Positions 8,024 through 16,570 are shown, counted from the first letter of the stretch. The stretch is 64,000 nucleotides of DNA from Cellulomonas sp. KH9 (GCF_900114185.1 NZ_FOSE01000001.1:1203749-1267748); one strand, 5' to 3'. The notes: generated by a model from the letters alone, not told the origin. Numbers and translations are program-made.

Positions 8024-8904
8024 TGGCGCTGCTGCTCGGGCTCGTCGCCGGCCTGCTGACGGTGCTGGCGTTCGTCGGCGCCCGGATGATGCGCACCACC
8101 GGCCTCGAGGAGGTCGAGGAGGGCCTGCGCACGACGCCCGTGGCCGAGCGCGAGGGTGGCTTCGGCGCGTTCCTCGACCGGCTGGGCTCCTTGTTCCTCG
8201 GCACGACGATGCGCCTGTACGGCCCCGTCCGCCTGCGGCGCCTGGAGGAGACGATCCGGCGCGCCGGGCGCCCCGAGGGTCTGACCCTGACGGTGTACCT
8301 GCGGCGCCAGGCGGCGTTCGTCGTCATCGGCGTCGTCGGCCTCGTGGTCTTCCTGGCGGTCGGGCAGCCGTGGACCGGCCTGCTGCTGGCGGTGCTGCTC
8401 ATCGGGTGGATGCGGCTGTGGCTGCTGTCGGCCGGGCGCCGGCGCCAGGAGCAGATCGACATGGAGCTGCCGGACTTCCTGGACGTCCTGGGGGTCACGG
8501 TGACCGCCGGTCTGGGGTTCCGCCAGGCCGTCGAGCGGGTCTGCGACTTCCACACCGGCCCCCTGGCCGAGGAGATGCGCACGGTGCTGCAGGAGATGAG
8601 CGTCGGCGTCTCGCGCCGGCAGGCGTTCATCGCCATGCGGGACCGCACGCGCTCCGACGGCGTCGCGGCCTTCGTCACGGCCCTGCTGCAGGCCGAGGAG
8701 CTCGGCGTCCCGCTGTCCAGCGCGCTCGACGACATCGCCTCGGACGTCCGCAAGGAGCACGCGCAGCGGGTCCGGCAGGCGGCCGCGAAGGCGGCGCCCA
8801 AGGTGTCCCTCGTCGTCACCATGACGATCGTGCCGGGCACGCTGATCCTCATCGGGTCGTCGATCCTGCTCGCCAACAGCGAGGTGCTCAGTGGGATCTT
8901 CTGA
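8023..8904 (+). CDS. tadC: Pilus inner-membrane platform protein TadC
   Basis: 293 residues, second T2SSF platform subunit. Two helices near residues 80-130 precede the cytoplasmic F domain (MELPDFLDVLGVTVTAGLGFRQAVERV), and a final helix (VSLVVTMTIVPGTLILIGSSI) ends the protein. TadB and TadC are paralogs that act as a heteromeric platform. The coding region overlaps the next gene, a histidine kinase, by 14 bases, so the pilus motor and this two-component system are probably one transcription unit. Confidence 0.92.
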   Translation: MALLLGLVAGLLTVLAFVGARMMRTTGLEEVEEGLRTTPVAEREGGFGAFLDRLGSLFLGTTMRLYGPVRLRRLEETIRRAGRPEGLTLTVYLRRQAAFVVIGVVGLVVFLAVGQPWTGLLLAVLLIGWMRLWLLSAGRRRQEQIDMELPDFLDVLGVTVTAGLGFRQAVERVCDFHTGPLAEEMRTVLQEMSVGVSRRQAFIAMRDRTRSDGVAAFVTALLQAEELGVPLSSALDDIASDVRKEHAQRVRQAAAKAAPKVSLVVTMTIVPGTLILIGSSILLANSEVLSGIF

Positions 8905-10090
8905 GCCGGTCCCGGGTGCGGAGCGTCCGGCGCACGTCGCGATCAGCCGGGTCATCCGCCTGCTCAGCGAGGTCCGGCTGGCGACGCTCGCGCTCGCGCT
9001 CGTCGTCGCGCTCGTCGAGGGCGCGGCCGGCGGCGCGGACCTGTGGGTGGTGCTGCTGGCCCTGCCGTTCTCGGTGTTCCCGGCGCTCACCTGGGACTCG
9101 AGCGGCGCCATGCTGTCGCGCTCGGGGATCCTGCTGGCCTGCGACCTGGTCACGACCGTGCTGGTGGTCCAGGCGTTGTCCGGTGACATCATGACCGTGT
9201 ACGCCGCCGCGACCGTGGCGCTGCTGGGGGTGGTGGTGGGCGCCCGGCTCGCGCTGGTCATGGCGAGCGCGATCGCGATGGTGCTGGTCTACGTCAACGC
9301 GCAGGACGCCACGGGCGCGACGTGGCTGGTCGTGACCGTCGGGTCGTTGGGCGTGATGGCGATGGCGTGGGCCGGTGCGGCACTGGGCAGGTCGCTGCGC
9401 GCCCACGACGTCGCGGCGCACGAGGCCGCGCTGGCCCAGGTGCGGCGGGCCGCGACGCTCGAGCGGGTGCGGATCGCCCGCGACCTGCACGACACCGCGG
9501 CGGGTGACCTCGCCGGCGCGACCATGCTCAGCGGGACGCTGCTGGCCAGGCTCACGAGCGAGGGCGTCTCCGAGCGGACGATCGCCCTGGCCCGCCAGCT
9601 CGACGAGGCGTGCCGCGCGGCGCACCTCGACACGCGCACCGCGCTGGGCGAGCTGCGCCGGGCGGGGGCGCAGCCGGTGGACGACCTGACCGAGGCGTGC
9701 GAGCGGTGGTCCCGCGACGTGGGCACGCCCGTCGCGCTGGACGTCGACCCCCGGTACGGGGACGTCGACACGGACGTCGCGGCCGACGTGCGGGCGATGG
9801 TCCTGGAGCTGCTGGAGAACGTGCGCCGGCACGCCGACGCCCGCCGGGTCGAGGTGACGGTGCGGGTCGCCGACGGCGAGCTGACGCTCACCGTGACGGA
9901 CGACGGGCGCGGGATGGCCGCCGCGCCCCCGCTCGACGCGCTGGTCGCGGACGGGCACTTCGGCCTGCAGGGGATGGACGAGCGGGCGCACGGCCGGGGC
10001 GGCCGCGTCGTCCGGGAGACGCCCCCGGGCGGTGGTCTGCGCACGCGCGTGACCCTGGCGCTGGCACCCGACGTCGTGGAGGTGCGATGA
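8891..10090 (+). CDS. Sensor histidine kinase, NarL-partner type, in the pilus locus
   Basis: 399 residues. About six hydrophobic segments lie between residues 25 and 165, with no obvious large sensor domain. They are followed by a HisKA_3-type phosphoacceptor, RIARDLHDTAAGDLAG, with His200, and an ATPase domain with N box ELLENVRRHADA and G box VTDDGRGM. Such kinases pair with LuxR/NarL-type regulators, as the next gene is. GTG at 8891 with GCGAGG upstream overlaps the tadC end; the stop overlaps the regulator ATG. The signal sensed is unknown; location suggests control of pili or of their surface state. Confidence 0.88.
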   Translation: MGSSEPVPGAERPAHVAISRVIRLLSEVRLATLALALVVALVEGAAGGADLWVVLLALPFSVFPALTWDSSGAMLSRSGILLACDLVTTVLVVQALSGDIMTVYAAATVALLGVVVGARLALVMASAIAMVLVYVNAQDATGATWLVVTVGSLGVMAMAWAGAALGRSLRAHDVAAHEAALAQVRRAATLERVRIARDLHDTAAGDLAGATMLSGTLLARLTSEGVSERTIALARQLDEACRAAHLDTRTALGELRRAGAQPVDDLTEACERWSRDVGTPVALDVDPRYGDVDTDVAADVRAMVLELLENVRRHADARRVEVTVRVADGELTLTVTDDGRGMAAAPPLDALVADGHFGLQGMDERAHGRGGRVVRETPPGGGLRTRVTLALAPDVVEVR

Positions 10091-10803
10091 GGATCCTGGT
10101 GGTGGACGACAACGCGCTCATCCGGCTCGGCCTGCGGGCCGCGCTCGAGGAGCTGGAGGACGTCGAGCGGGTGGACGAGGCCGGCGACGGGCAGGCCGCC
10201 GTCGACCGGGTCGCCCAGGGGGACGTCGACGTCGTGCTCCTGGACGTGCGCATGCCCGGCCGGGACGGGCTCTCGGCGCTGCCGGACCTCGTCGGACGGG
10301 CGACCGTCATCATGCTGACCAACACGGACGACATGGCCGCCGTCCACGAGGCCATGCGGGCGGGCGCGGCGGGGTACGTCATCCACGGCTCGCTGGAGCC
10401 CGCCGGCATCGGGGCGGCGATCCGCGCGTGCGTGGCGGGCGGCCGGGTCGTGTCGGGGCTGGAGCCGTGGGCGTCCGCGGCGCCCGTGCCCGCCGTGCCG
10501 GCGGCGCCCCCGACGTCGCCCGCGGGCGGTGGGGGACCGGCCGACCGGCTCTCCGCGCGCGAGGCCGAGATCATGGACCTCGTCGCCCAGGGCCTGACGA
10601 ACACGCAGATCGCGCGTCGGCTGTACCTGTCGGAGAAGACGGTGAAGAACCACATCAACCGCATCTTCGCCAAGCTCGACGTGACCAACCGGGCCCACGC
10701 CGTCGCCGTCTGGCTGGGCACCGCCGGTGGGTCCGAGGACCCAGCGAGGAATGGGACCGGGATGGGTCCTGGGCCGCTCGTGGGCGGCGTCGGCCGTCCG
10801 TAG
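10087..10803 (+). CDS. NarL/LuxR-type response regulator in the pilus locus
   Basis: 238 residues. The receiver domain has the acidic pair DD near residue 8 and phospho-acceptor Asp53 (VVLLDVRMPGRDG). The usual Lys of the fifth strand is replaced: the sequence reads GYVIHGS where GYLLKD is common, so phosphorylation chemistry may be altered. An Ala/Pro linker leads to a LuxR helix-turn-helix, LSAREAEIMDLVAQGLTNTQ through LYLSEKTVKNHINRIFAKLD. It overlaps the kinase gene. Its stop codon doubles as the -10 box of the pilin promoter, and GGG repeats upstream of two pilin genes make it a candidate activator (inferred). Confidence 0.88.
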   Translation: MRILVVDDNALIRLGLRAALEELEDVERVDEAGDGQAAVDRVAQGDVDVVLLDVRMPGRDGLSALPDLVGRATVIMLTNTDDMAAVHEAMRAGAAGYVIHGSLEPAGIGAAIRACVAGGRVVSGLEPWASAAPVPAVPAAPPTSPAGGGGPADRLSAREAEIMDLVAQGLTNTQIARRLYLSEKTVKNHINRIFAKLDVTNRAHAVAVWLGTAGGSEDPARNGTGMGPGPLVGGVGRP

Positions 10804-10806
10804 CGT
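10728..10806 (+). promoter_or_regulatory. Pilin promoter with 11-bp-spaced TGGGWCC repeats
   Basis: TGGGTCC (10728) faces an inverted GGACCCA (10737-10743); TGGGACC (10752-10758) and TGGGTCC (10763-10769) form a direct repeat exactly 11 bases apart. The -10 TAGCGT is at 10801-10806, giving repeat centres near -58 and -47. The same arrangement precedes the giant pilin gene at 14017. Spacing by one helical turn upstream of a weak -35 is the layout of an activated promoter; the regulator encoded just upstream is the natural candidate. Confidence 0.5.
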
Positions 10807-10864
10807 CTTCCTCGTCAGGAAACGACCTCGGGGCGCTGGCCCCACGCTCAGGAGGAGAAACACC

Positions 10865-11086
10865 ATGGAGAACCTCACGCGCCGCGCCCTCGCCGCCCGC
10901 CTCGCCTTCACCGGCCTCGTCCTGGGCGCGCTGCGCCGCGACGACCGCGGCCAGGGCTCGGTCGAGTACGTCGGCATCATCCTCGTCGTCGTGGCGATCA
11001 TCGGCATCGTCATCGCGGCCGCCTCGGGTCTCGGCGGCACGATCGTCACCAAGCTGACCGAGGCCATCAACGGCATCGGCGGCTGA
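10865..11086 (+). CDS. flp: Flp-type major pilin
   Basis: 73 residues with a strong ribosome site (AGGAGG). A positively charged leader ends in DDRGQGSVEYVGIILVVV: Gly29|Gln30 with Glu34 at +5 and Tyr at +6, the hallmark of Flp pilins, followed by one hydrophobic helix that packs the fibre core and a short tail (GGTIVTKLTEAINGIGG). The mature pilin would be about 44 residues. It sits alone behind its own promoter and is followed by two hairpins, as expected for the most abundant subunit. Confidence 0.93.
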   Translation: MENLTRRALAARLAFTGLVLGALRRDDRGQGSVEYVGIILVVVAIIGIVIAAASGLGGTIVTKLTEAINGIGG

Positions 11087-11097
11087 TCCAGCCACCG

Positions 11098-11150
11098 GCC
11101 GGCTGCAGCCGGCACACCGGTCCGGGCGCCCTCCGCGGCGCCCGGACCGG
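11098..11150 (+). terminator. Double hairpin after the pilin gene
   Basis: A 6-bp hairpin (GCCGGC-tgca-GCCGGC, 11098-11113) is followed by a perfect 14-bp stem, 11117-11130 pairing with 11137-11150, loop of 6. No U-tract follows. It probably ends or attenuates the pilin transcript and stabilises its 3' end. Confidence 0.6.
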
Positions 11151-11174
11151 CCTCGTCGTCACGAAAGGTCTTCC

Positions 11175-12692
11175 ATGCACCGTGCCCGCCTGACCGCCGT
11201 CGCCCTCGCCGTGGTCCTCACGGCCACCGCGTGCACGACGTCGGACCCGGAGCCGCGCCCGACGACGGCGAGCCCGCAGGCGACCGGGTCCGCCGAGGTT
11301 CCCGACGACGGCTCGGTCGTCGTGGACGTCGAGCACGGGGGAGCGCCGGTCGAGCTGACCGTCCACCCGGTGCAGGTCGTCGGGGACCACGCGCTGCTCA
11401 CCGTCGACTACGCGATGGCCGACGACGCCCCGGCGGGCACGAACCTGTCGATCGCCGCGCTGCTGCGCAACCCCGGCTCGTTCCTCAACGTCGGGCGGCT
11501 GCGGCTCGTCGACCCCGAGGGGATGCGGGCGTGGGAGGTGGGCCGCGACGCCGGCACGTCGGTGTCGACCAGCGGCGAGGCGCTCAACCTGGCACCGGGC
11601 GGCTCGGTGACGTCGCAGGCGTTCTTCGCGGCGCCCGACGTCCCGTCGGTCGACGTGCTGTTCCCCTACTTCGGCCTCGTCGAGGACGTGCCCGTCGTCA
11701 CCGGCGAGGACGTCGGGACGACGCCCGCCGACCTCGGCGCCTCGGACGCGGCGGTGTACCCCGCCGGGGACGTCGAGGTGTTCTCCGTGGCGTACGACGG
11801 CGGCGCCAGCACGCAGGTGCAGGCCCAGGACGCGACCGTGACGCTCGCGTCCGACGTCCTCTTCGCCACCGACGTCGCCGACCTCACGCCCGAGGCCGCC
11901 GCCGCGGTCGACGCCGCCGCCGCCCAGATCGCCGAGGCGGCGCAGGAGGGTGAGGTCGTCGTGACGGGTCACACCGACGACGTGGCCTCCGACGCCTACA
12001 ACCTCGACCTGTCGAACCGGCGCGCGGCCGCGGTCGCGGAGCGGCTCGGGCAGACGCTCGGCGCCGGCTTCGCGCTGCGCACCGAGGGCAAGGGCGAGAG
12101 CGAGCCCGTCGCACCGGGCACCAGCGCCGAGGCGCGCGCGGCGAACCGGCGCGTCGAGGTCCGGTTCACGGTGGCCCGCGCGGGCGAGTCGCTGGAGGTC
12201 ACGACCGGTGACGTCGCTACCCCGGAGCCGACCGGCGCCGTCGCGTCGGGATCGGCGCCGGTCGAGGTCGAGGCGGCCGGGGCCACGTGGGCCGTGCGGG
12301 CCACCGAGGTCCGGCGCAGCGGACCGTTCCTCGTCGGCTCCCTGGAGGTCGGGCGCGTGTCCGACGGGACGGGTGCCCCGGTCGGGCTGTTCGGCGACTT
12401 CGCGGCCGGGCGGCTGCTCTCGCGCGGCATGTCGTCGACCACGCTCACGGCCGGCGCGTACGGCGCGACGCTGCTGGGCACCGGCTCCTACCTGTACCCG
12501 GCGGACTACCTGCGCGGCGAGGTCGGCACCGAGGACGCCCGCGGCGTGCTCGCCGACCAGTTCGTGGACGCGCCCGTCGCCCAGGGCCAGTCCGTCGTCG
12601 TCACCGTCCTGTGGCCCGACACCGGCCAGGACACCGTCACCGTCGACGCCGAGGGCCGGTTCCGGATCACCGACGTCCCCGTCACGGGCTGA
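11175..12692 (+). CDS. OmpA-domain lipoprotein of the pilus locus
   Basis: 505 residues. Signal peptide with lipobox LTATAC (Cys20) anchors it to the outer face of the membrane. A first domain (about 45-215) of unknown type is followed by an OmpA-like peptidoglycan-binding domain (about 220-335) with VLFATDVADLTPEA, GHTDDVASDAYNLDLSNRRA and AANRRVEVRFTV, then a C-terminal domain ending WPDTGQDTVTVDAEGRFRI. It may tie the pilus machine to the cell wall in place of the missing outer membrane. It is clearly paralogous, with the same three-domain order, to the protein encoded at 28498-30072. Confidence 0.87.
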   Translation: MHRARLTAVALAVVLTATACTTSDPEPRPTTASPQATGSAEVPDDGSVVVDVEHGGAPVELTVHPVQVVGDHALLTVDYAMADDAPAGTNLSIAALLRNPGSFLNVGRLRLVDPEGMRAWEVGRDAGTSVSTSGEALNLAPGGSVTSQAFFAAPDVPSVDVLFPYFGLVEDVPVVTGEDVGTTPADLGASDAAVYPAGDVEVFSVAYDGGASTQVQAQDATVTLASDVLFATDVADLTPEAAAAVDAAAAQIAEAAQEGEVVVTGHTDDVASDAYNLDLSNRRAAAVAERLGQTLGAGFALRTEGKGESEPVAPGTSAEARAANRRVEVRFTVARAGESLEVTTGDVATPEPTGAVASGSAPVEVEAAGATWAVRATEVRRSGPFLVGSLEVGRVSDGTGAPVGLFGDFAAGRLLSRGMSSTTLTAGAYGATLLGTGSYLYPADYLRGEVGTEDARGVLADQFVDAPVAQGQSVVVTVLWPDTGQDTVTVDAEGRFRITDVPVTG

Positions 12693-12737
12693 CCCGGCCC
12701 GGCCGGCGCCCCGCCCCGATCAGAGAGCGAGCACCGC

Positions 12738-13865
12738 ATGTCCTGGACCACGCCGCGACGCGCCGGCAGGCGCGTCGACGCGCGCGGCGTGACGCTGTTC
12801 GTCGCGCTCGACCTGCTGACGTTCGCGATCCTCTACTGGCTGCTCCTGCCCGCCTTCTCCGCGTTCCTGCTGGCCATCGAGCCGACCACCGCGCTCGCGA
12901 TCGGCTGGGTGCTGTCGGCCGTGCGGCTGACGTGCATCGGCGCGGTCGTCGCGCGGTCGTACCGGCGCCGGCGCGGGTTCGAGGAGCGCCGCGAGGTGCT
13001 GCCGACGCTCGCCGCCGCGGCGGTCGGCGCGTGGACCCTCCAGCTGCTGCTCGGCGTGGCGGGTGCCCTCGCGACGGGGTCGACGCTGTGGTCGTGGCGG
13101 CTCGCGCTCGACCTGGTCACGTGGCTGGTGTTCCCGCTGCTGGCGCTGCTGTTCGTCGCGCCGGGGGAGCCCGAGCGCGTGCCGCTGCGGTTCCGCCGCT
13201 CCCTGGCCGACGACCGCGGGGCGACCAACCTGCTCATCGTCCCCGCGGTGGCCGGCCTCGTGGCCGCGGCGGTCCTGGTCATCACCGTCGTGGGCTCCGC
13301 CACCTCGGACTCGCGCGGGTCGCGCACCGCCGCGGACGCGGCCGCCCTCGCCGCCGCGGACACGTGGCGCGACGGCGTGCGCGCGGCGTTCGACGCGTCC
13401 CGGTGGGCCTCCGACCCCGACGTCTTCTGGGCGTTCGCCGGCACGGACCTGGGCTCCCTGACGAGCGGGCGCATGACCGAAGCGGCGCGGTCGCTCGCGG
13501 CGGCCAACGACGCCGAGCTGGTGTCCGTCGACATCGACGTCCTGCGTGCCGAGGTCACGGTGCGGACCCGCAACCTGGACGCCGTGCCCGGGTCCGGTCA
13601 GCGGATCGAGTCGGTCTCGACCGCCGAGCTGCGCCTGCTGTCGGGCGTGTGCCGGTCGGGTCGTGCCCTCGGCTACCTCGTGGGCGGCTCGTGCCGGACG
13701 GTGGCGCCGGCCCCCGAGCCGACGCCGGAGCCGGCGCCGACGCCGGACGGCGAGCTCGACCCGGACGCGCCGCCCCCGCCCCCGCCCCCGCCGCCGCCGC
13801 CCTTCGCACCGCCGGCGGGCATCGGCGCGTTCCTGGCGGAGACCCGGCTGGTGGTGACCCGGTGA
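12738..13865 (+). CDS. TadG-like protein with an extra N-terminal multi-span membrane domain
   Basis: 375 residues. Four or so hydrophobic segments occupy residues 15-145; then ADDRGATNLLIVPAVAGLVAA begins a TadE/TadG-like segment, followed by GSRTAADAAALAAADTW, a signature of TadG/Rv3654-type pilus proteins. The expected Glu after DDRG is replaced by a hydrophobic residue, so prepilin cleavage is doubtful. An acidic and Pro-rich region contains a run of 11 prolines, which normally needs EF-P for translation. The extra membrane domain is not part of TadG as I know it. Probably an assembly factor held in the membrane. Confidence 0.7.
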   Translation: MSWTTPRRAGRRVDARGVTLFVALDLLTFAILYWLLLPAFSAFLLAIEPTTALAIGWVLSAVRLTCIGAVVARSYRRRRGFEERREVLPTLAAAAVGAWTLQLLLGVAGALATGSTLWSWRLALDLVTWLVFPLLALLFVAPGEPERVPLRFRRSLADDRGATNLLIVPAVAGLVAAAVLVITVVGSATSDSRGSRTAADAAALAAADTWRDGVRAAFDASRWASDPDVFWAFAGTDLGSLTSGRMTEAARSLAAANDAELVSVDIDVLRAEVTVRTRNLDAVPGSGQRIESVSTAELRLLSGVCRSGRALGYLVGGSCRTVAPAPEPTPEPAPTPDGELDPDAPPPPPPPPPPPFAPPAGIGAFLAETRLVVTR

Positions 13866-13935
13866 CCGGGCGCCGTGTGCCGGCACACGCGCACGTCGGG
13901 AGGCCGGGCCCGGGCCCGGCGGCCCAGGGCCGACG

Positions 13936-13991
13936 TGGGTCCACGACGGGTTCCCGGGCCCACGACCGGGCGGTGGACCCGTCGGTAGCGT
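13936..13991 (+). promoter_or_regulatory. Promoter of the giant pilin gene, same layout as the flp promoter
   Basis: TGGGTCC (13936-13942) and CGGGTTC (13947-13953) are 11 bases apart, and the -10 TAGCGT is at 13986-13991. Repeat centres fall near -59 and -48, within one base of the flp promoter. A ribosome site GAGGAGG precedes the ATG at 14017. Confidence 0.5.
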
Positions 13992-14016
13992 CCGGCGTGA
14001 ACCGAGGAGGCATGCG

Positions 14017-15411
14017 ATGAACAAGGGGCACGACGGGCTCCGGCGGGGCGCCGTGCGCGCCGGCGCCGGACGCGACGACGGTGCGGGACTGGTCGAGTAC
14101 GTCGGCGCCGTGGCCGTCGTCGTGGCGCTGATCGCCGGCATCGTGATGTGGGCGGCGCCCGTGGGCGACACCATCGTCGCCAAGCTGTGCGACGCGTTCG
14201 ACGCCGACTGCGGCGTCGGTGAGGTCGACTTCGACCGCGAGCCGGAGCGCGAGTGCACGGTCGCCACCGACACCACGACGATGGAGGCGGGCGTCTCGAT
14301 CGCGTTCGTCGACCTCGGTGCCGAGGGCTCCCTCTCGGTCGACCGGATGAGCGACGGCACGTACCGCGTCACGCTCAACGGCGACGTCTCCGCCAAGGCC
14401 GTGGCCAGCGCGGGCGAGGCGCACGGTGGGCTCGAGATCATGGGCTACGGCGGCTCGATCGAGCTGAGCGCCGAGGCGGCCGCCGGGGTGCACGCGGGCG
14501 GCGGCGCCGAGTTCACGTTCGACTCGATGGAGGACGTGCAGAAGTTCAACGGCTGGGTGCAGCGCAAGTTCGCGCAGAACGCGATCGCGTCGGTCACCGG
14601 GCCGGCGGCGCCGATCGTCGGCATCGGCCTCGAGGGCGCGTCCCAGCTCTGGGACTGGGTCCGGGGCAAGAGCTACACACCGCCGCTGCCGACCGCGGTG
14701 TTCGCGGAGGGCGGCACCGTCGGCAACGCGGGGGCTGGTGTCGGGGTCGGCGTGGCGGGCGGCAGCGCCTCCTTCGAGACCTCCAACGCCATCGGCACGA
14801 AGATCGACATGAAGACCGGTGACATCACCGTCTACTCGAAGGTCGAGATGACCGCCGAGGCGGCTGCCCAGCTCGGCTTCTCCAGCAGCGACCCGAACTG
14901 GGGCCAGGGCGGGGAGGTCAACGGGCACGTGGAGCTCGTGGTCGCGGCCACGGTCGGACCCGACGGCAAGCTCAACCACGTGTCCCTCGACGGTGCGGCG
15001 ACGTCCGAGGGTGCGTACGCCCTGAGCAACGGCGCCGGATACCCGATCGGGGACGGCTACGGCAAGGGCCTGACGCTGTCCGCGGACTTCCCGGTCACGG
15101 ACCGCAACCGCGCGCAGATGACCGCCGCCCTCGCGGGGGTCGGCGCGGCCGCCACCGTGGGACAGGCTCCGATGGCCATGACGGCCGCGCTGCCGATGAT
15201 CTTCGACGAGGCGCGACGCGGCGGTGACATCACCGCCCAGTTCGTCGACGTGAGCTCGCAGGACCTGCTCATGGCGGCGCTGTCGCTGAAGGCCCCCGCG
15301 GTCGGTGGCCTAGGGTTCAACGTCGGCGCGTCGACCTCGTCGACCGAGACGACGGACGCGTTCTACATGACGCCGACGGGGTGGAAGAGGTGGAACGGGT
15401 GCATGGCATGA
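14017..15411 (+). CDS. Giant pilin-like protein: Flp pilin N-terminus with a large C-terminal domain
   Basis: 464 residues. Residues 20-50 mirror the Flp pilin of this locus: RDDGAGLVEYVGAVAVVVAL, then GDTIVAKLCDAFD against GGTIVTKLTEAIN in Flp. Gly22|Ala23 with Glu27 at +5 gives a prepilin cleavage site. About 400 residues follow that I do not recognise: a repetitive, glycine- and alanine-rich, beta-looking region (AGAGVGVGVAGGSASFE) without membrane spans. Cysteines occur just after the pilin helix and at the very end (NGCMA), allowing disulfides. It could be a pilus-tip or shaft adhesin. It overlaps the next lipoprotein gene by ATGA, and shares its promoter layout with flp. Confidence 0.8.
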   Translation: MNKGHDGLRRGAVRAGAGRDDGAGLVEYVGAVAVVVALIAGIVMWAAPVGDTIVAKLCDAFDADCGVGEVDFDREPERECTVATDTTTMEAGVSIAFVDLGAEGSLSVDRMSDGTYRVTLNGDVSAKAVASAGEAHGGLEIMGYGGSIELSAEAAAGVHAGGGAEFTFDSMEDVQKFNGWVQRKFAQNAIASVTGPAAPIVGIGLEGASQLWDWVRGKSYTPPLPTAVFAEGGTVGNAGAGVGVGVAGGSASFETSNAIGTKIDMKTGDITVYSKVEMTAEAAAQLGFSSSDPNWGQGGEVNGHVELVVAATVGPDGKLNHVSLDGAATSEGAYALSNGAGYPIGDGYGKGLTLSADFPVTDRNRAQMTAALAGVGAAATVGQAPMAMTAALPMIFDEARRGGDITAQFVDVSSQDLLMAALSLKAPAVGGLGFNVGASTSSTETTDAFYMTPTGWKRWNGCMA

Positions 15412-15998
15412 GGGTGTGGGGCGCGACGGCCGCGGTGGTCGCGGTGCTGGCGGTGTCGGCCTGCTCGGGCGACGAGCCGGCGGACGGTGCCGCGCCGTCG
15501 GCGCAGCCCACCGCGTGGGACATCACGGCCACCGAGGGCGTCGACGGCGCCTCGCGCCAGGTGGTCGACGGCATCGGTGTCGACGTCCCGGCGGACTTCA
15601 CCGCCGACGAGCGCACCGCGGCCGACGACACGACCCAGCTCGTCCTGCAGCGTGACGGCGCGACCCGCTCCGAGGTCAACGTGACGGTGACGCGCGAGGA
15701 GGACGTCGACGACGCCGCGGTCGACGCCGCCGCCGCCACGGCGTTCGCGCAGCTCGGTGCGACCGGCTCGGCGAGCGACCTGGTGCGCGAGACGCTCACC
15801 TGGGAGGGCTTCGGCCACGCGGTGGCCGTCCAGGGCGTGCTGACCCTCGAGGACGGCACCGAGCTCGACGTCGAGTACGTGACGACGCGCGACCCGCAGG
15901 GCACGCGGCTGGTCGCGGTCTGGACCGAGGCGCCGCGCGGGGAGCTCGACGGGTCCGTCGCGCACGAGGTGCTGCGCACCGTGCGCGTCGACGGCTGA
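15408..15998 (+). CDS. Lipoprotein coupled to the giant pilin gene
   Basis: 196 residues from the ATG that overlaps the preceding stop. The lipobox is LAVSAC (Cys19). The remainder (DITATEGVDGASRQVVDGIGVDVPADF and EVNVTVTREEDV) looks like a small alpha/beta domain of the kind found in LpqN/LpqT-like actinobacterial lipoproteins, but I cannot name it with confidence. Translational coupling to the pilin-like gene suggests a helper for its export or surface attachment. Confidence 0.8.
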   Translation: MRVWGATAAVVAVLAVSACSGDEPADGAAPSAQPTAWDITATEGVDGASRQVVDGIGVDVPADFTADERTAADDTTQLVLQRDGATRSEVNVTVTREEDVDDAAVDAAAATAFAQLGATGSASDLVRETLTWEGFGHAVAVQGVLTLEDGTELDVEYVTTRDPQGTRLVAVWTEAPRGELDGSVAHEVLRTVRVDG

Positions 15999-16001
15999 GC
16001 C

Positions 16002-16463
16002 GTGGAGTCCGCCACCGGCGTCCAGATCCTCGGGCCGCAGCAGGTCGCGGTCCTGGTCGGTGTGGGTGCCACGGTGTTCCTCGTGGTCTTCGTCGTCGCC
16101 TTCCGGTACGTGTACCGGCGGCACCGCGTGTTCCGCAGCGGGCTGCGGGGCACCGGACGCGTCCTGGAGGTGCGGGGCGCGCGCGTGATGGAGCGCCGCT
16201 CCGTCACGGAGCGTCCGACCGACCGCGTCGTGGTGGCCACCGCGGCGGTGCCCGGGGGTGTGCTCACGGACCAGAAGCTCCCGGCGGGGGAGTACCACCC
16301 GGGCCAGGAGGTGCCGGTCGTCCAGGACCCGCGCGACCCGCGGCGCCTCTACGTCGACCGGCCGGACCTCGAGCGGCCCGCGTTCATGGTCTACGCCATG
16401 GCGGGCGGGCTCGTGATCTTCCCGTTCGTGATCGTGCGCGGGCTCGCCCAGCTGCTGTCCTGA
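16002..16463 (+). CDS. Small membrane protein, DUF3592-like
   Basis: 153 residues, GTG start 3 bases after the preceding stop. A helix at about residues 16-38 and another at about 130-150 flank a domain with TGRVLEVRGARVM and the PGQEVPVVQDPRDPRRLYV segment, which resembles DUF3592 proteins. Function unknown. It is the last gene of the pilus locus, followed by a strong hairpin. Confidence 0.7.
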   Translation: MESATGVQILGPQQVAVLVGVGATVFLVVFVVAFRYVYRRHRVFRSGLRGTGRVLEVRGARVMERRSVTERPTDRVVVATAAVPGGVLTDQKLPAGEYHPGQEVPVVQDPRDPRRLYVDRPDLERPAFMVYAMAGGLVIFPFVIVRGLAQLLS

Positions 16464-16472
16464 CGGACGTCC

Positions 16473-16499
16473 CGGCCGGGCCCGCCACGGGCCCGGCCG
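16473..16499 (+). terminator. Hairpin ending the pilus locus
   Basis: A perfect 12-bp stem (CGGCCGGGCCCG, 16473-16484, with 16488-16499), loop CCA. No U-run. Confidence 0.6.
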
Positions 16500-16570
16500 T
16501 CGTCGTGCCGCAGGGTGTGACGGTGGTCCCGATGCCCCGGCGCCGGGTCCGTGCCCGGTCCGGTGCCGAC

